DNA of 33,306 nucleotides from Thermodesulfobacteriota bacterium (GTDB taxonomy: Bacteria > Desulfobacterota_D > UBA1144 > Nemesobacterales > CSP1-2), in NCBI GenBank assembly GCA_036397855.1, contig DASWID010000070.1, positions 1-33,306 of the forward strand, written 5' to 3'. The position numbers and the translations under genes are program-made. The notes under the pieces are model-generated. The model did no database searches, had not been told where the DNA came from, and was given only the letters and a program-made list of their open reading frames with translations. This document shows, piece after piece, positions 1 to 8,344 of this stretch. Numbering within the stretch: position 1 is the first letter of the stretch; each line of letters begins with the position of its first letter.

Positions 1-94
1 CACTTGCCTGTTTGCTCATGATCCGGGTACAGCAAAAAGGTACTATCGGCCAAGTTTTCAGGTACAAACGTTGACGAATATTTTAGAGTAGTGA

Positions 95-119
95 CGCCCG
101 CTGCAGTGCCTTGTTAGGC
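95..119 (-). other. attC-like half site (possible integron recombination site)
   Basis: On the minus strand, 18 bp after the SDR stop codon, the sequence starts GCCTAACAAGG and continues CACTGCAGCGGGCG. GCCTAAC fits the RYYYAAC core that opens an integron attC site, placed just after a cassette gene as expected. No matching GTTRRRY core is visible in the remaining 94 bp to the window edge, so at best it is a half site or is cut by the edge. An integron-type integrase remnant next door makes this reading plausible, but it stays an inference. Confidence 0.3.
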
Positions 120-137
120 CTATTCGTAAAGATTCAT

Positions 138-305
138 TTACAGGAACATTCCACCTGAGGCCTCAATTCGCTGTGCGTTAACCCAGCGCCCTTCTTCAGA
201 GCAGAGAAATGCAACAACGCCTCCTATGTCATCAGGCAAACCTACGCGACCCAATGCGGTTTGTGAAGCATATATCAAGGAGTTATGAGGACTGACAGGT
301 GAAGC
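138..305 (-). pseudogene. C-terminal fragment of a short-chain dehydrogenase/reductase
   Basis: The minus strand encodes the C-terminal end typical of SDR oxidoreductases: an LGRVGLPDDIGGVVAFL stretch, then WVNAQRIEASGG and a stop. This is the region after the catalytic Tyr-Lys, so the Rossmann core, the nucleotide-binding glycine motif and the active site are all missing. Homology fades near 300, where the integrase remnant on the other strand begins. An open frame continues to 440, but its upstream residues are only the antisense of the integrase. The call is a truncated gene joined to unrelated sequence, not a working enzyme. The 3' end lies beside an attC-like core, which would suit an old cassette gene. 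Confidence 0.65.
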
Positions 306-428
306 AGGCTGGTTCATGCGCCATCGCTTCAGAAAGCTTTTAAAACGGAAGTTGGGAAAGCGGGAATAACTGAACAGGCTTCTTTCCATACGTTGAGACA
401 CAGCTTTGCCACGCACCTGCTTCAAACA

Positions 429-452
429 TGTCCTGAGCAACGTCGAAGGGAC
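429..452 (+). repeat. 24-bp REP-like palindromic insertion, copy 1
   Basis: TGTCCTGAGC, two bases, then CGTCGAAGGGAC. It lengthens the conserved integrase HLLQ-x-GYDIRT block by exactly eight codons. It belongs to the CCTGAGC...GTCGAAGG family also seen at 516-539 (inverted), 1903-1937 and 8946-8967. Confidence 0.75.
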
Positions 453-515
453 GGTTATGACATTCGGACTGTGCGGGAATTGCTAGGGCATAAGGACGTG
501 AAAACGACAATGATC

Positions 516-539
516 CTTCGACTGCGCTCAGGACAGGTT
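516..539 (-). repeat. 24-bp REP-like palindromic insertion, copy 2 (inverted)
   Basis: On the plus strand CTTCGACTGCGCTCAGGAC; its reverse complement is TGTCCTGAGC...GTCGAAG, the same element as at 429-452. It splits the integrase KTTMI-YTHV block by exactly eight codons (LRLRSGQV), keeping the frame and landing one residue before the catalytic Tyr. Confidence 0.75.
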
Positions 540-736
540 TACACGCACGTTCTGGATCTAGGAGGACTGGCAGTGCGTAGCCCAATTGATATGCTTTGAT
601 CACAAGATGGTGGGTGGGTTGCCCTTACGCAGGGACATAACATTCTTATCTCCCTACTCAATTTCAAGTATAATAACCTCTCTTATTCGGCGCGTTGTCA
701 ACCCCCGGCGTTTACGGAGGATTTCCTTCCGAATAT

Positions 737-1162
737 CTAGCCCTCGCGATTGGGGGTACCGAGGATGTGGGATTTCGGCGGCAACATCACGTTGTCGAAG
801 TTTTGCGTGAACATAGCGGCAGCGAAGAAGGCCACCGCCCGCAATGTCTCCGTACCGACATTCGCGAGGTCGTGCTTTACCCCTGTCGGGAGGACAAAAA
901 CGCTGCCGGGACCGACGAGATGAGTAGTACCGTCTTCCAGGAACAGCTTGCCGGCACCCCCGATGATGTATTGCGTCTCCTCAGTGGCGTCAGTGTGCCA
1001 GCCGAGCCGTCCACCAGGCTCGATCTCGTAGACGATAGTCGATGACTGGGTCGCGCCGTGGCCTCCATAGACCGCGAAAGCACCAGCCCAGCGGACCGAT
1101 GTGTCATCCTCTGCCCAAACCTTAGTACGCTCGAGTTTGTCGGACGCGACGACCGGATTCAT
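737..1162 (-). CDS. Single-domain cupin protein
   Basis: A 141-residue small cupin. A jelly-roll metal-binding pattern is visible: GGRLGWHTDATEETQYIIGG (cupin motif 1, with H, T for the usual second H, E and a late Q/Y), then GPGSVFVLPTGVKHDL (motif 2, with P and H). Such proteins are usually metal-dependent dioxygenases, isomerases or sugar/ligand binders; no substrate can be named. The ATG at 1162 was chosen because GGGAGG stands 9 nt before it; an upstream ATG at 1207 has nothing comparable. The gene is clearly richer in G+C than its neighbours and sits between integrase fragments, so it was probably acquired. It is the only intact gene in the first 2 kb. Confidence 0.75.
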   Translation of the reverse strand: MNPVVASDKLERTKVWAEDDTSVRWAGAFAVYGGHGATQSSTIVYEIEPGGRLGWHTDATEETQYIIGGAGKLFLEDGTTHLVGPGSVFVLPTGVKHDLANVGTETLRAVAFFAAAMFTQNFDNVMLPPKSHILGTPNREG

Positions 1163-1416
1163 AATGCTGTTCCTCCCATGACGTTTTTGATGACAGACGT
1201 TGGACAATTCTCCTGGCGGTGTAAGTGAGTCAACTGCATTTGTAGTTGCGCATTGGTTTATAGGAAATCGGTATTCTCTGCAAGGCCCGCTGCTTATTAT
1301 CCGGAATTACCTCCGCATAATCATCCCAATATCGGATGTTTTACAGAAATCCTTGCCCTTTTTTTCTTAAAATATAATTTAAAAGCTCGTCTAAGTCAAT
1401 CGCTAGAAGAAAAATT
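1163..1416. other. Intergenic stretch between cupin gene and integrase/PIN chimera
   Basis: No open frame or RNA gene recognised. Base composition drops from the GC-rich cupin side to an A/T-rich run around 1365-1415, which marks a boundary between pieces of different origin. Confidence 0.4.
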
Positions 1417-1677
1417 GTGAAACAACATCTTAAGAAACTCCTCGATCGAGTTCGTGAGATCATAAGACGCAAGCGCTACTCTTTTCGCACTGAGAAGAGT
1501 TATGTCGCCTGGAACCTGCTTATTCTACTGTCCAATTATAGTATATCAAGACAAGAGGTATTTGATGTTGTTTTTGTAGCAACCCTAATAGACAACGGTG
1601 TGGATGGGATAACTACTAGAAAAGCAAACCGCTTTAGTAAGTTCGAATTTCTCGAGATTCTAAACCCTTTGGAATAA
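1417..1677 (+). pseudogene. Chimeric remnant: integrase N-terminus fused to PIN (VapC-like) C-terminus
   Basis: From a GTG start, residues 1-34 match the N-terminal SAM-like DNA-binding domain of integron-type integrases (LLDRVREIIRRKRYSFRTEKSYVAW). The frame then runs without a stop into a different fold: YSISRQEVFDVVFVATLIDNGVDGI and FSKFEFLEILNPLE, the end of a PIN-domain toxin of VapC type. The family's usual TRN-x-x-DF motif has become TRKANRF, so a catalytic acidic residue is lost. Neither half is complete and no antitoxin gene is adjacent. The open frame looks like a chance fusion after deletion. Whether it is translated is unknown. Confidence 0.55.
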
Positions 1678-2009
1678 AAGAGTCGTTATACCTGCCGAAG
1701 TTGCTTCTCTTGTTGAAAACTGCTTTTTAATCAGAAGGGTAAGAAAAGCGTGAGGGGAAAATCCCGAGGCAGTGTCTAATTGAATTATCCGCTCTTTAGC
1801 ATGTACCAATTGTGCATGACTGGGGCGGTATGTTTCTTTATAGTATGTTCATGATTGCCGTTCATGGTTCGACAGGCTCACCACGAACGGCTTATCTCAA
1901 GTGCCGTTCGCCCTGAGCACAGTCGAAGGGCGCGACGGTCCTAATAAACCCTTTGTTTAATACGGCCCTTTTAAAGGTAATTGGCAGTAGCAAAGAATTT
2001 GAGCCCGTT
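1678..2009. other. Intergenic region with REP-like hairpins
   Basis: No gene seen. It contains the double palindrome at 1858-1937 between the end of the decayed island and the 3' end of clpB. Confidence 0.4.
1858..1937. repeat. Two-part REP-like palindrome
   Basis: First unit 1858-1890 has CCGTTC and GAACGG ends around TTCGACAGGCTC. Second unit 1903-1937 contains CGCCCTGAGC...GTCGAAGGGCG, the same core as the 24-bp insertions at 429 and 516. Both units can fold into hairpins and are separated by 12 bp, like a bacterial interspersed mosaic element. Confidence 0.65.
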
Positions 2010-4619
2010 TTAACTCACTGTTGCTTTCTTTTTTTCCTTTTTCAAGCTGAAGGTAAAATCTCTGTTCTTATCGACATCGATTACAATCGAATCTCCGTCT
2101 TTAAAGGTGCCTTTTAAAATATCTGTTGCAAGGGGATCCTGAATTAATTTTTGTATTGTTCGCTTTAGCGGTCTTGCTCCATATACTGGGTCGTAGCCCT
2201 TTTCAGCGAGTGCTTCTTTCGCATTGTCGGTGAGTTCGATCGAAATTTTTCTTTCTTCCAGCCTCTTTCTCAGGTGCTCAAGTTGAATGTCAACAATTTC
2301 TTTTATTTGCTCCATTCCGAGAGGTCTAAAGATGATGGTTTCATCTACCCTGTTGAGGAATTCGGGTCTGAAAGAGCTTCTCATAACCTCCATTACCCTT
2401 CTCTGCATCTCCTCTTCGTCGTTAATTAACTCTTGTATGAAGTGGCTTCCGAGGTTGGAGGTCATGATGATTATAGTGTTTCTGAAATCGACCGTTCTCC
2501 CATGGCCATCGGTTAATCGCCCATCTTCGAGTATTTGTAGCAGTATATTGAAAACATCATGGTGGGCTTTTTCGATTTCGTCTAAGAGTATCGCAGAGTA
2601 AGGGCGCCTTCTTATGGCTTCTGTCAATTGTCCCCCCTCTTCGTATCCTACGTAACCGGGAGGGGCACCTATTAACCTTGAAACGGTGTGCTTTTCCATA
2701 TATTCGCTCATATCAATCCTGACCATAGCGGTTTCATCGTCAAACATAAATTCTGCAAGAGCCTTAGCAAGTTCAGTTTTTCCCACTCCCGTAGGACCTA
2801 GAAAGATGAAAGAGCCAATTGGTCTATTAGGATCGGAAAGCCCCGCGCGGGACCTCCTTAGTGCATTGGAAACAGCCTGGATGGCTTTATCCTGTCCCAC
2901 AACCCTTTTTGAAAGCCTTTCTTCCATGTGTATAAGCTTTTCAATTTCTCCTTCCATCAGCTTAGAAACTGGAATACCTGTCCATTTGGATACGATCTCT
3001 GCGATGTCTTCTGCGTCAACTTCCTCTTTAAGCATCTTTTTTTCTTTTTGAATCTCCGCAAGCTCGGTACTAAGATTCTCTAGTCTCTTGTTCAGATCTG
3101 GAAGTTTTCCGTATAGAAGTTCGGAGGCAGTAGAAAGATCACCATTACGTTGCGCTCTTTCAGCTTCCATCTTTACGCTGTCAATCTCTTCCTTTATGGA
3201 CCTGATGTTTGCGATATGCTCCTTTTCCCTTTTCCAATGGGTCACTAAGCCATTTACGTCCTCTTTTTGGTTTGCGATGTTTTTTTCAATGAGTTTTAGT
3301 TTGTCCTCCGAAGCTTTGTCCTTTTCCTTTTTAAGCGCCTCTTTTTCAATCTCTAGTTGCATTATGCGCCTTTGCTTCTCATCAATCTCAATTGGCATTG
3401 AATCGATTTCCATTTTTAACCTCGCTGCGGCTTCGTCAATCAAGTCAACTGCCTTATCCGGGAGGAATCTTCCGGTTATATATCTGTTGGATAGAACCCC
3501 GGCGGCAATCAATGCTTCATCTTTTATTTTAACACCATGATGAACTTCATATTTTTCTTTCAGTCCTCTTAGAATAGAGATGGTTTCTTCTACTGTAGGT
3601 TCGTCGACGAAAACCTGCTGAAATCTTCTCTCAAGAGCGGCGTCTTTCTCAATGTGTTTTCTGTATTCATCTAGAGTAGTAGCTCCTATGCAATGGAGCT
3701 CGCCCCTAGCCAACGCTGGTTTAAGCATGTTGGATGCATCAATTGCACCCTCTGCAGCTCCCGCTCCGACTATTGTATGAATTTCATCTATGAATAATAT
3801 TATCTCTCCCTCTGAGGATGTTACTTCTTTCAAAACGGCTTTGAGCCGCTCTTCAAATTGGCCCCGATATTTGGCTCCGGCAAGAAGAGATCCTATATCT
3901 AATGCGACGAGCCGCTTGTTCTTCAATCCCTCCGGCACATCACCATTCACTATTCTTTGTGCCAGCCCCTCTACTATAGCGGTCTTTCCTACTCCAGGCT
4001 CACCAATGAGTACTGGATTATTTTTTGTCCTTCTGGACAGTACCTGTATAACCCTTCTGATTTCATCATCGCGTCCTATGACAGGGTCGATCTTCCCCTG
4101 CCGTGCAAGTTCAGTAAAGTCCTTTCCAAATTGCTTCAGGGATTGAAAAGTGTCTTCGGGTGTTTGACTTGTAATAGCTTGGCCGCCTCTTACCTCTTTC
4201 AAAACCTTAATGATGTTATCCCGGGTGATTCCGTTCTTTTTAAAATCGTTTTTAATATCACCTATGGCATGTTGCACAATACCAAGGAGAAGATGTTCGG
4301 TGCTAACGTATTCATCGCCCATTGATTTGGCTTCTTTCTCTGCTCTGCTAAATGACTGGCTTGCTTCGCGGCTAAGATAGACCTGGTCTGTACCGCCATC
4401 AACCTTCGGCAGTTTGGCGAGCTCCTTTCGGGCTAATCCTCTAATTATTTGAGGATTAACACCGATCTTTCCCAGAATTTCATTTGGAATGCCTTGTTCT
4501 GCTAAGAGCGCAAGTATTAAATGTGGAATATCAACTATCTGGTTTCTTTCAGTTTGGGCGATGGACTGAGCTTCTGAAAGTGCTTCCTGCGCTTTTATTG
4601 TAAGTTTGTCGAATTTCAT
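2010..4619 (-). CDS. clpB: ATP-dependent disaggregase ClpB
   Basis: 869 residues, the usual length of the Hsp100 ring disaggregase that works with DnaK to pull proteins out of aggregates in the cytosol. Domains in order: Clp N-domain repeats (1-145); first AAA+ module with Walker A GEPGVGKT at 206-213 and Walker [10 protein letters not shown]; the long coiled-coil middle domain (about 400-525); second AAA+ module with [16 protein letters not shown] and the GYVGYEEGG pore loop; C-terminal D2-small domain. The middle domain separates it from ClpA/ClpC, and no ClpP-binding IGF/IGL loop was noticed. ATG at 4619 has a GAGG 10 nt upstream. It is transcribed alone and divergently from dodecin. No CIRCE operator was recognised upstream. 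Confidence 0.97.
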   Translation of the reverse strand: MKFDKLTIKAQEALSEAQSIAQTERNQIVDIPHLILALLAEQGIPNEILGKIGVNPQIIRGLARKELAKLPKVDGGTDQVYLSREASQSFSRAEKEAKSMGDEYVSTEHLLLGIVQHAIGDIKNDFKKNGITRDNIIKVLKEVRGGQAITSQTPEDTFQSLKQFGKDFTELARQGKIDPVIGRDDEIRRVIQVLSRRTKNNPVLIGEPGVGKTAIVEGLAQRIVNGDVPEGLKNKRLVALDIGSLLAGAKYRGQFEERLKAVLKEVTSSEGEIILFIDEIHTIVGAGAAEGAIDASNMLKPALARGELHCIGATTLDEYRKHIEKDAALERRFQQVFVDEPTVEETISILRGLKEKYEVHHGVKIKDEALIAAGVLSNRYITGRFLPDKAVDLIDEAAARLKMEIDSMPIEIDEKQRRIMQLEIEKEALKKEKDKASEDKLKLIEKNIANQKEDVNGLVTHWKREKEHIANIRSIKEEIDSVKMEAERAQRNGDLSTASELLYGKLPDLNKRLENLSTELAEIQKEKKMLKEEVDAEDIAEIVSKWTGIPVSKLMEGEIEKLIHMEERLSKRVVGQDKAIQAVSNALRRSRAGLSDPNRPIGSFIFLGPTGVGKTELAKALAEFMFDDETAMVRIDMSEYMEKHTVSRLIGAPPGYVGYEEGGQLTEAIRRRPYSAILLDEIEKAHHDVFNILLQILEDGRLTDGHGRTVDFRNTIIIMTSNLGSHFIQELINDEEEMQRRVMEVMRSSFRPEFLNRVDETIIFRPLGMEQIKEIVDIQLEHLRKRLEERKISIELTDNAKEALAEKGYDPVYGARPLKRTIQKLIQDPLATDILKGTFKDGDSIVIDVDKNRDFTFSLKKEKKKATVS

Positions 4620-4751
4620 GTATTGATACCTCAGAGTTATTTGTTACTATTCTAAAATATTACTAATTTGATAAAAATCAAGGAAGCCCTGATTATGAAC
4701 TTTAATATGAGAGGCTTCAACTAAAATAGAAATTAGTCATTTAAGTCTATC

Positions 4752-4779
4752 TTTACAAACGTTCAAAATTAGGTATATA
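4752..4779 (+). promoter_or_regulatory. Predicted sigma70-type promoter of dodecin gene
   Basis: TTTACA (4752-4757), 16-bp spacer, TATATA (4774-4779). The predicted start would leave a leader of about 20-25 nt holding the AGGAGG ribosome-binding site. Confidence 0.45.
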
Positions 4780-4808
4780 TACACACCACTTAAAGTCAGG
4801 AGGGTACC

Positions 4809-5012
4809 ATGGCTGTCGCAAGAGTAACTGAAGTGATTGGTTCTTCCGAGAAGTCTTGGGACGATGCGGTTAAAAATGCTCTCGCTAGAGCAAACAAGAC
4901 TCTCAGGGGTCTTACCGGTATAGAGATAACAAAGATGAACGCCCACATAGAAAAGGGGAAAATCAAAGAGTATAGAGCTCACGTAAGAATCACATTCATT
5001 TTAGAGGGCTAA
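4809..5012 (+). CDS. Dodecin family flavin-binding protein
   Basis: 67 residues, normal for dodecin, a small dodecameric beta-alpha-beta-beta protein that stores or buffers flavins such as FMN or riboflavin in the cytosol. Visible family features are the VTEVIGSSEKSWDDAVKNAL opening, where the Trp stacks on flavin pairs, the GLTGIEI strand, and the closing strand YRAHVRITFILEG. AGGAGG lies 5 nt before the ATG, an excellent site. The gene stands alone, divergent from clpB, with a predicted promoter of its own. Confidence 0.93.
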   Translation: MAVARVTEVIGSSEKSWDDAVKNALARANKTLRGLTGIEITKMNAHIEKGKIKEYRAHVRITFILEG

Positions 5013-5261
5013 TTACTTCTAACTTTATTACCTGTGTCACATTCTGTTTGTTTTTTTAGATTAGTCCGTTAAGCGATGAACAGTATTCTTTTATACGTTC
5101 AAATAAAGGTTGATAAAATTCCCTTAGGATCTATGATGGTTTATTATCTCTAGATTCTAAAAGTGCAATTACTTTTATTGAGACTATTGTTATTCTTCTG
5201 GTACTTAAGAACTTAACTTTCTTAATTTCTACTAAGATATTTTTAAGTGAGGTTAATAAAA

Positions 5262-6119
5262 TTGAAAGTCGATGAAATAAAAGAGGTTGGCGTAATAGGG
5301 GCCGGAACAATGGGTTCGGGGATTGCTCAAGTCGTGGCGAGTAGTGGAAGGAAAGTGGTTTTAGTTGACGTGTCTGAAGCTAGCCTTGATAGGGGCATAA
5401 AAACCATAGAGAAGAGCCTCGCCAGGATGGTAAAGAAGGGGGACATTGCGGAAAGCGATAGCCGAGCTATAGTATCAAATATTCAAGCGACAACTAGTTT
5501 TCAGGATTTGTCAGGCGTGGATATGGTTGTTGAAGCGGTTTTTGAAGAAATAGGGGTAAAAAAGGAGACTTTTAAGAAGCTTGATGAATTCACAAAGCCG
5601 GAAATAGTTCTTGCCACAAACACGTCTTCGCTTCCAATTGTAGAAATTGCTATAAGCACAAAGAGACCGGACAGGGTGGTGGGAATGCATTTCTTTAATC
5701 CCGCGCCAATAATGAAGCTGGTAGAGGTTATCAAGTCGTTAACAACTTCCGATGAAACTGTACAGATTGCGTATGATTTTAGCAAAGCCCTCGGTAAGGA
5801 GCCGGTGAAAGGAAAAGATATGCCTGGATTTATAGTCAATCGTATTCTTATGCCAATGCTCAATGAAGCTGTATTTACTCTACAGGATGGGGTTGGAAGT
5901 GCTGACGATATAGATAAGGCCATGAAACTGGGCACAAACCAACCTATGGGTCCCCTTGCTCTGATTGACTTAATAGGGCTTGACGTAACACTTGATGTTA
6001 TTGACGTCTTGTACAAAGAATTTCAGGATTCAAAATACCGTGCTGCTCCCCTTCTAAGACAGATGGTTCGTTCGGGTCGGTTGGGTAGGAAGAGTGGAAG
6101 GGGCTTTTATGAATATTGA
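5262..6119 (+). CDS. hbd: 3-hydroxybutyryl/3-hydroxyacyl-CoA dehydrogenase
   Basis: About 285 residues, the size of the monofunctional NAD(P)-dependent enzyme that interconverts (S)-3-hydroxyacyl-CoA and 3-ketoacyl-CoA. The N-terminal Rossmann domain has VGVIGAGTMGSGIAQV; NTSSLPI and GMHFFNPAPIMKLVEVI hold the catalytic Ser/His-Asn region; the C-terminal helical domain starts at PGFIVNRILMPMLNEA. The frame can start at GTG 5247, but that codon overlaps the GTGAGG that makes a good ribosome site 9 nt before TTG 5262, and from there the protein begins as family members do; TTG is preferred. It stands alone upstream of the convergent CBS gene, but functionally pairs with the crotonase at 6845. 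Confidence 0.92.
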   Translation: MKVDEIKEVGVIGAGTMGSGIAQVVASSGRKVVLVDVSEASLDRGIKTIEKSLARMVKKGDIAESDSRAIVSNIQATTSFQDLSGVDMVVEAVFEEIGVKKETFKKLDEFTKPEIVLATNTSSLPIVEIAISTKRPDRVVGMHFFNPAPIMKLVEVIKSLTTSDETVQIAYDFSKALGKEPVKGKDMPGFIVNRILMPMLNEAVFTLQDGVGSADDIDKAMKLGTNQPMGPLALIDLIGLDVTLDVIDVLYKEFQDSKYRAAPLLRQMVRSGRLGRKSGRGFYEY

Positions 6120-6265
6120 GCAAGATTAGTTGCTAAGTATAGTGGGATTAAAAGATTATCATATTTCTTTATCTCTGGATTTCCGAACTTAGCAAAGTCC
6201 TTACATAGATTTTGAATTTTGTCGTTGCAGTTAATTTTCGTTTCTATCGTATTAGATATTTTAGA

Positions 6266-6667
6266 TTAAATAACCTCTTCGGCATAACCTTCTGAAGCCC
6301 TAAATGTGAATTTAAATAGGTCCGCCGTCGAAACAATTCCAACCAATTTTCTCTTGTCCATAACTGGTAGGTATCGTACATTCTCCTGGTACATCACCCT
6401 CAACACGTCCTCCACATCGTCTTCTGCCTGTGCACACTTAATGCTCTGCGTCATAACATCCTTGATCTTTGTGGTTTCTAGATCTTTGCCTGGGGCTACC
6501 ACTCGGGTCAAGAGATCATGTTGTGTAAATATACCAAATGCAGGGCCCTCAATTTGGACAACGATGGCGCCGATGTCCTTGTCAGCCATGATCTTAACTG
6601 CTTTACTTAACGGAGTATTCTGATCGACTGACACTACATCTTTTGTCATTATCTCATTTACCTTCAT
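6266..6667 (-). CDS. CBS-domain pair protein
   Basis: 133 residues made almost wholly of two CBS motifs (a Bateman module): about 1-60 starting VNEIMTKDVVSVDQNTPL and about 68-125 starting IKDVMTQSIKCAQAED, each closing with the typical hydrophobic strand and D-L-L/D-L-F helix (GIFTQHDLL, GIVSTADLF). Such stand-alone modules bind adenine nucleotides and act as energy or redox sensors, but no partner enzyme can be read from the context. AGGAGG lies 11 nt before the ATG. It is convergent with the hbd gene and divergent from the crotonase gene. Confidence 0.88.
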   Translation of the reverse strand: MKVNEIMTKDVVSVDQNTPLSKAVKIMADKDIGAIVVQIEGPAFGIFTQHDLLTRVVAPGKDLETTKIKDVMTQSIKCAQAEDDVEDVLRVMYQENVRYLPVMDKRKLVGIVSTADLFKFTFRASEGYAEEVI

Positions 6668-6770
6668 AATGCTTTTTACCTCCTAATCTTTTTCATTTAA
6701 TAATAAAATACATGATTTTCACAGGTTATAAATTTTATATCAATAGCAATTAATTTATAAGATTCTATCG

Positions 6771-6798
6771 TTGACAAAGATCTATTAGAGTGGATAAT
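6771..6798 (+). promoter_or_regulatory. Predicted sigma70-type promoter of crotonase-phasin unit
   Basis: Perfect -35 TTGACA (6771-6776), 16-bp spacer, GATAAT (6793-6798, five of six consensus bases). Predicted leader of about 40 nt to the ATG at 6845. Confidence 0.55.
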
Positions 6799-6844
6799 TA
6801 TTCCCCGGCTGGTCATTAAATAAACATGCTTTTGGAGTATCATT

Positions 6845-7630
6845 ATGAAATTTGAGTTTATTAATTACGAACGACAACCCAACGAGATTGGGATTCTTAC
6901 GATTAATCGCCCAAAGGTCCTGAATGCACTGAGTTGGCAATCACTTAGAGAACTAAAGGTGTTCCTAGAGGATATCCTTCCAAAAGAGAATTTGAAAGCA
7001 CTATTAATCACAGGCGCAGGCGACAAGGCATTTGTTGCAGGCGCTGACATAGCAGAAATGAACAACATGAAGGATAGGGAGTTCCAGGAATATGTTGATT
7101 TTGCCCATAGGGTTTATGAACTCATAGAAAATGATCCGAGTCCATGCATTGCGGTCATAAACGGTTATGCACTTGGTGGAGGGTGTGAACTTGCTCTAGC
7201 TTGTGACATCAGGATTGCATCAGATAAAGCCAAACTTGGATTTCCTGAAGTAAGACTTGGGATATTTCCAGGTTGGGGTGGAACACAAAGGGTTACGAGA
7301 ATACTAGGTCTTGGAAAGACAAAGGAGTTGGTCTTCACAGGAGAGATGATTGATGCACAAGAAGCCCTAAGGATTGGTTTGGTAGAGCGGGTGGTGCCAC
7401 ATGACAATCTTATGGACGAGGCGAGAAATCTAGCCCATAAGATTGCGAAGAACGGACCAAGGGCCGTTAGGATGGCGAAGACGGCAATCAACTCCGGATC
7501 TGAAATGGATTTGCAAAGGGCTCTCCTTCTCGAGAAAACGCTTGTGTCATTGTGTTTCGATTCCGAGGACAGGGTGGAGGGTATGACTGCATTTCTTGAG
7601 AAAAGAGAACCGAATTTCAATGGTAGGTAA
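6845..7630 (+). CDS. Enoyl-CoA hydratase (crotonase family)
   Basis: 261 residues, normal for a single-domain crotonase that hydrates trans-2-enoyl-CoA to (S)-3-hydroxyacyl-CoA. The oxyanion-hole segments AFVAGADIAEM and GGGCELALACD are present, and both catalytic glutamates are kept: Glu115 and Glu135 (FPEVRLGIFPGWGGTQR), spaced 20 residues as in hydratases, which favours true hydratase activity over an isomerase. GGAG lies before the ATG. The phasin-like gene follows 53 bp later on the same strand, so the two are probably cotranscribed. With the dehydrogenase at 5262 it completes two successive beta-oxidation steps, or the reverse butyryl route. Confidence 0.92.
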   Translation: MKFEFINYERQPNEIGILTINRPKVLNALSWQSLRELKVFLEDILPKENLKALLITGAGDKAFVAGADIAEMNNMKDREFQEYVDFAHRVYELIENDPSPCIAVINGYALGGGCELALACDIRIASDKAKLGFPEVRLGIFPGWGGTQRVTRILGLGKTKELVFTGEMIDAQEALRIGLVERVVPHDNLMDEARNLAHKIAKNGPRAVRMAKTAINSGSEMDLQRALLLEKTLVSLCFDSEDRVEGMTAFLEKREPNFNGR

Positions 7631-7683
7631 TTAACAAGCTTGAACGTAAATTAAACCTATTTGTACATAAGGAGGTACCTAGA

Positions 7684-8097
7684 ATGTCAAAAGATAAAAC
7701 TCCGTTTTCTGACTTATTCGATACTATCGAAAAGCAACGAAAGGAGATGGAGAAAGTCATGAAGCCATTTCTTGATCAAATCAAAAAAACCAAGGATGTG
7801 GCTGGACCAATCTTAGAGTTTCAGAAAACTTTCCTCGAAAAATCGATGGAGCTTCAAAAATCTCTGATGCATCATGCCATAGAAACTACTGGTAAGATCT
7901 TTGAGCATGTCGGGGAAGAGCAGAAAAAGCAGTCAAAAGAATCGGAGAGAATTATGGAAGGTGCAGGCGTTCCTAGCCAGGTAAAGGATTATGTTAAAAG
8001 TGTACAAAAATTACAGGAAAATTGGCTGGAGCAGCTACAAGCCACAACCAAGATGATGGAAGATTTTCTCAAAAGTAGTGAAACGAAGCGAAAGTAA
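7684..8097 (+). CDS. Phasin-like / PHA granule-associated protein
   Basis: 137 residues, highly charged, Gln/Lys/Glu-rich and predicted almost entirely helical with heptad-like spacing (FLEKSMELQKSLMHHAIETT, then VKDYVKSVQKLQENWLEQLQ). This is the look of phasins and PhaE-like proteins, amphipathic helical proteins that coat polyhydroxyalkanoate granules. There is no signal peptide or membrane segment. A strong AAGGAGG lies 8-9 nt before the ATG. Position after a crotonase supports an acyl-CoA or PHA role, but no PHA synthase or depolymerase occurs in the window. The family call rests on composition and context, so it is less certain than its neighbours. Confidence 0.65.
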   Translation: MSKDKTPFSDLFDTIEKQRKEMEKVMKPFLDQIKKTKDVAGPILEFQKTFLEKSMELQKSLMHHAIETTGKIFEHVGEEQKKQSKESERIMEGAGVPSQVKDYVKSVQKLQENWLEQLQATTKMMEDFLKSSETKRK

Positions 8098-8344
8098 AAG
8101 CGACAAATGGTTCAATGTTGTGACAATATCGATTGCGAATTAAAGAACTTTTTATAGCAGTGCTGATTCATTTGCTTAATTGTTGCGTAAACCATACCAT
8201 TCAGTAGCAGCCGCTGATAATTTGAAAATCTCCCATTATATGCCTTTGGTTTATAATTTTTTGCCGATCGACGGTCATGTATCGCTTTTTTCATGCAGAT
8301 AAACTTTGGTCCTATACGTGGTTATTGATTGGAGTTTTGTTCAA

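Larger units (their letters stand above)
309..599 (+). pseudogene. Integron-type tyrosine recombinase, C-terminal remnant with two 24-bp insertions
   Basis: The frame reads [16 protein letters not shown], then [34 protein letters not shown] and YTHVL, ending RSPIDML and a TGA stop. This is the C-terminal catalytic half of an IntI-like tyrosine recombinase: the RHSFATH box carries the second Arg, LLGHKD the His, and YTHV the nucleophilic Tyr. There is no start codon and no N-terminal half upstream; an SDR remnant abuts at about 305. Two 8-residue in-frame insertions interrupt conserved blocks: CPEQRRRD before GYDIRT, and LRLRSGQV just before the catalytic Tyr. Both come from inverted copies of the same 24-bp repeat. 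The protein cannot be functional as it stands. Confidence 0.8.

Noticed and set aside
340-603. Minus-strand open frame with peptides like VLSAVEGS and FDVAQD
   Set aside because: It is the antisense of the integrase remnant; these peptides are just translations of the 24-bp repeats.
695-1045. Plus-strand frame opposite the cupin gene
   Set aside because: Lies antisense to a clear cupin with a good ribosome site; a GC-rich shadow frame.
4737-4982. Minus-strand frame opposite dodecin
   Set aside because: Antisense of a well-supported dodecin gene, with no family match.
8112-8294. 60-residue minus-strand frame
   Set aside because: No ribosome site, no recognisable features, composition of random AT-rich sequence.
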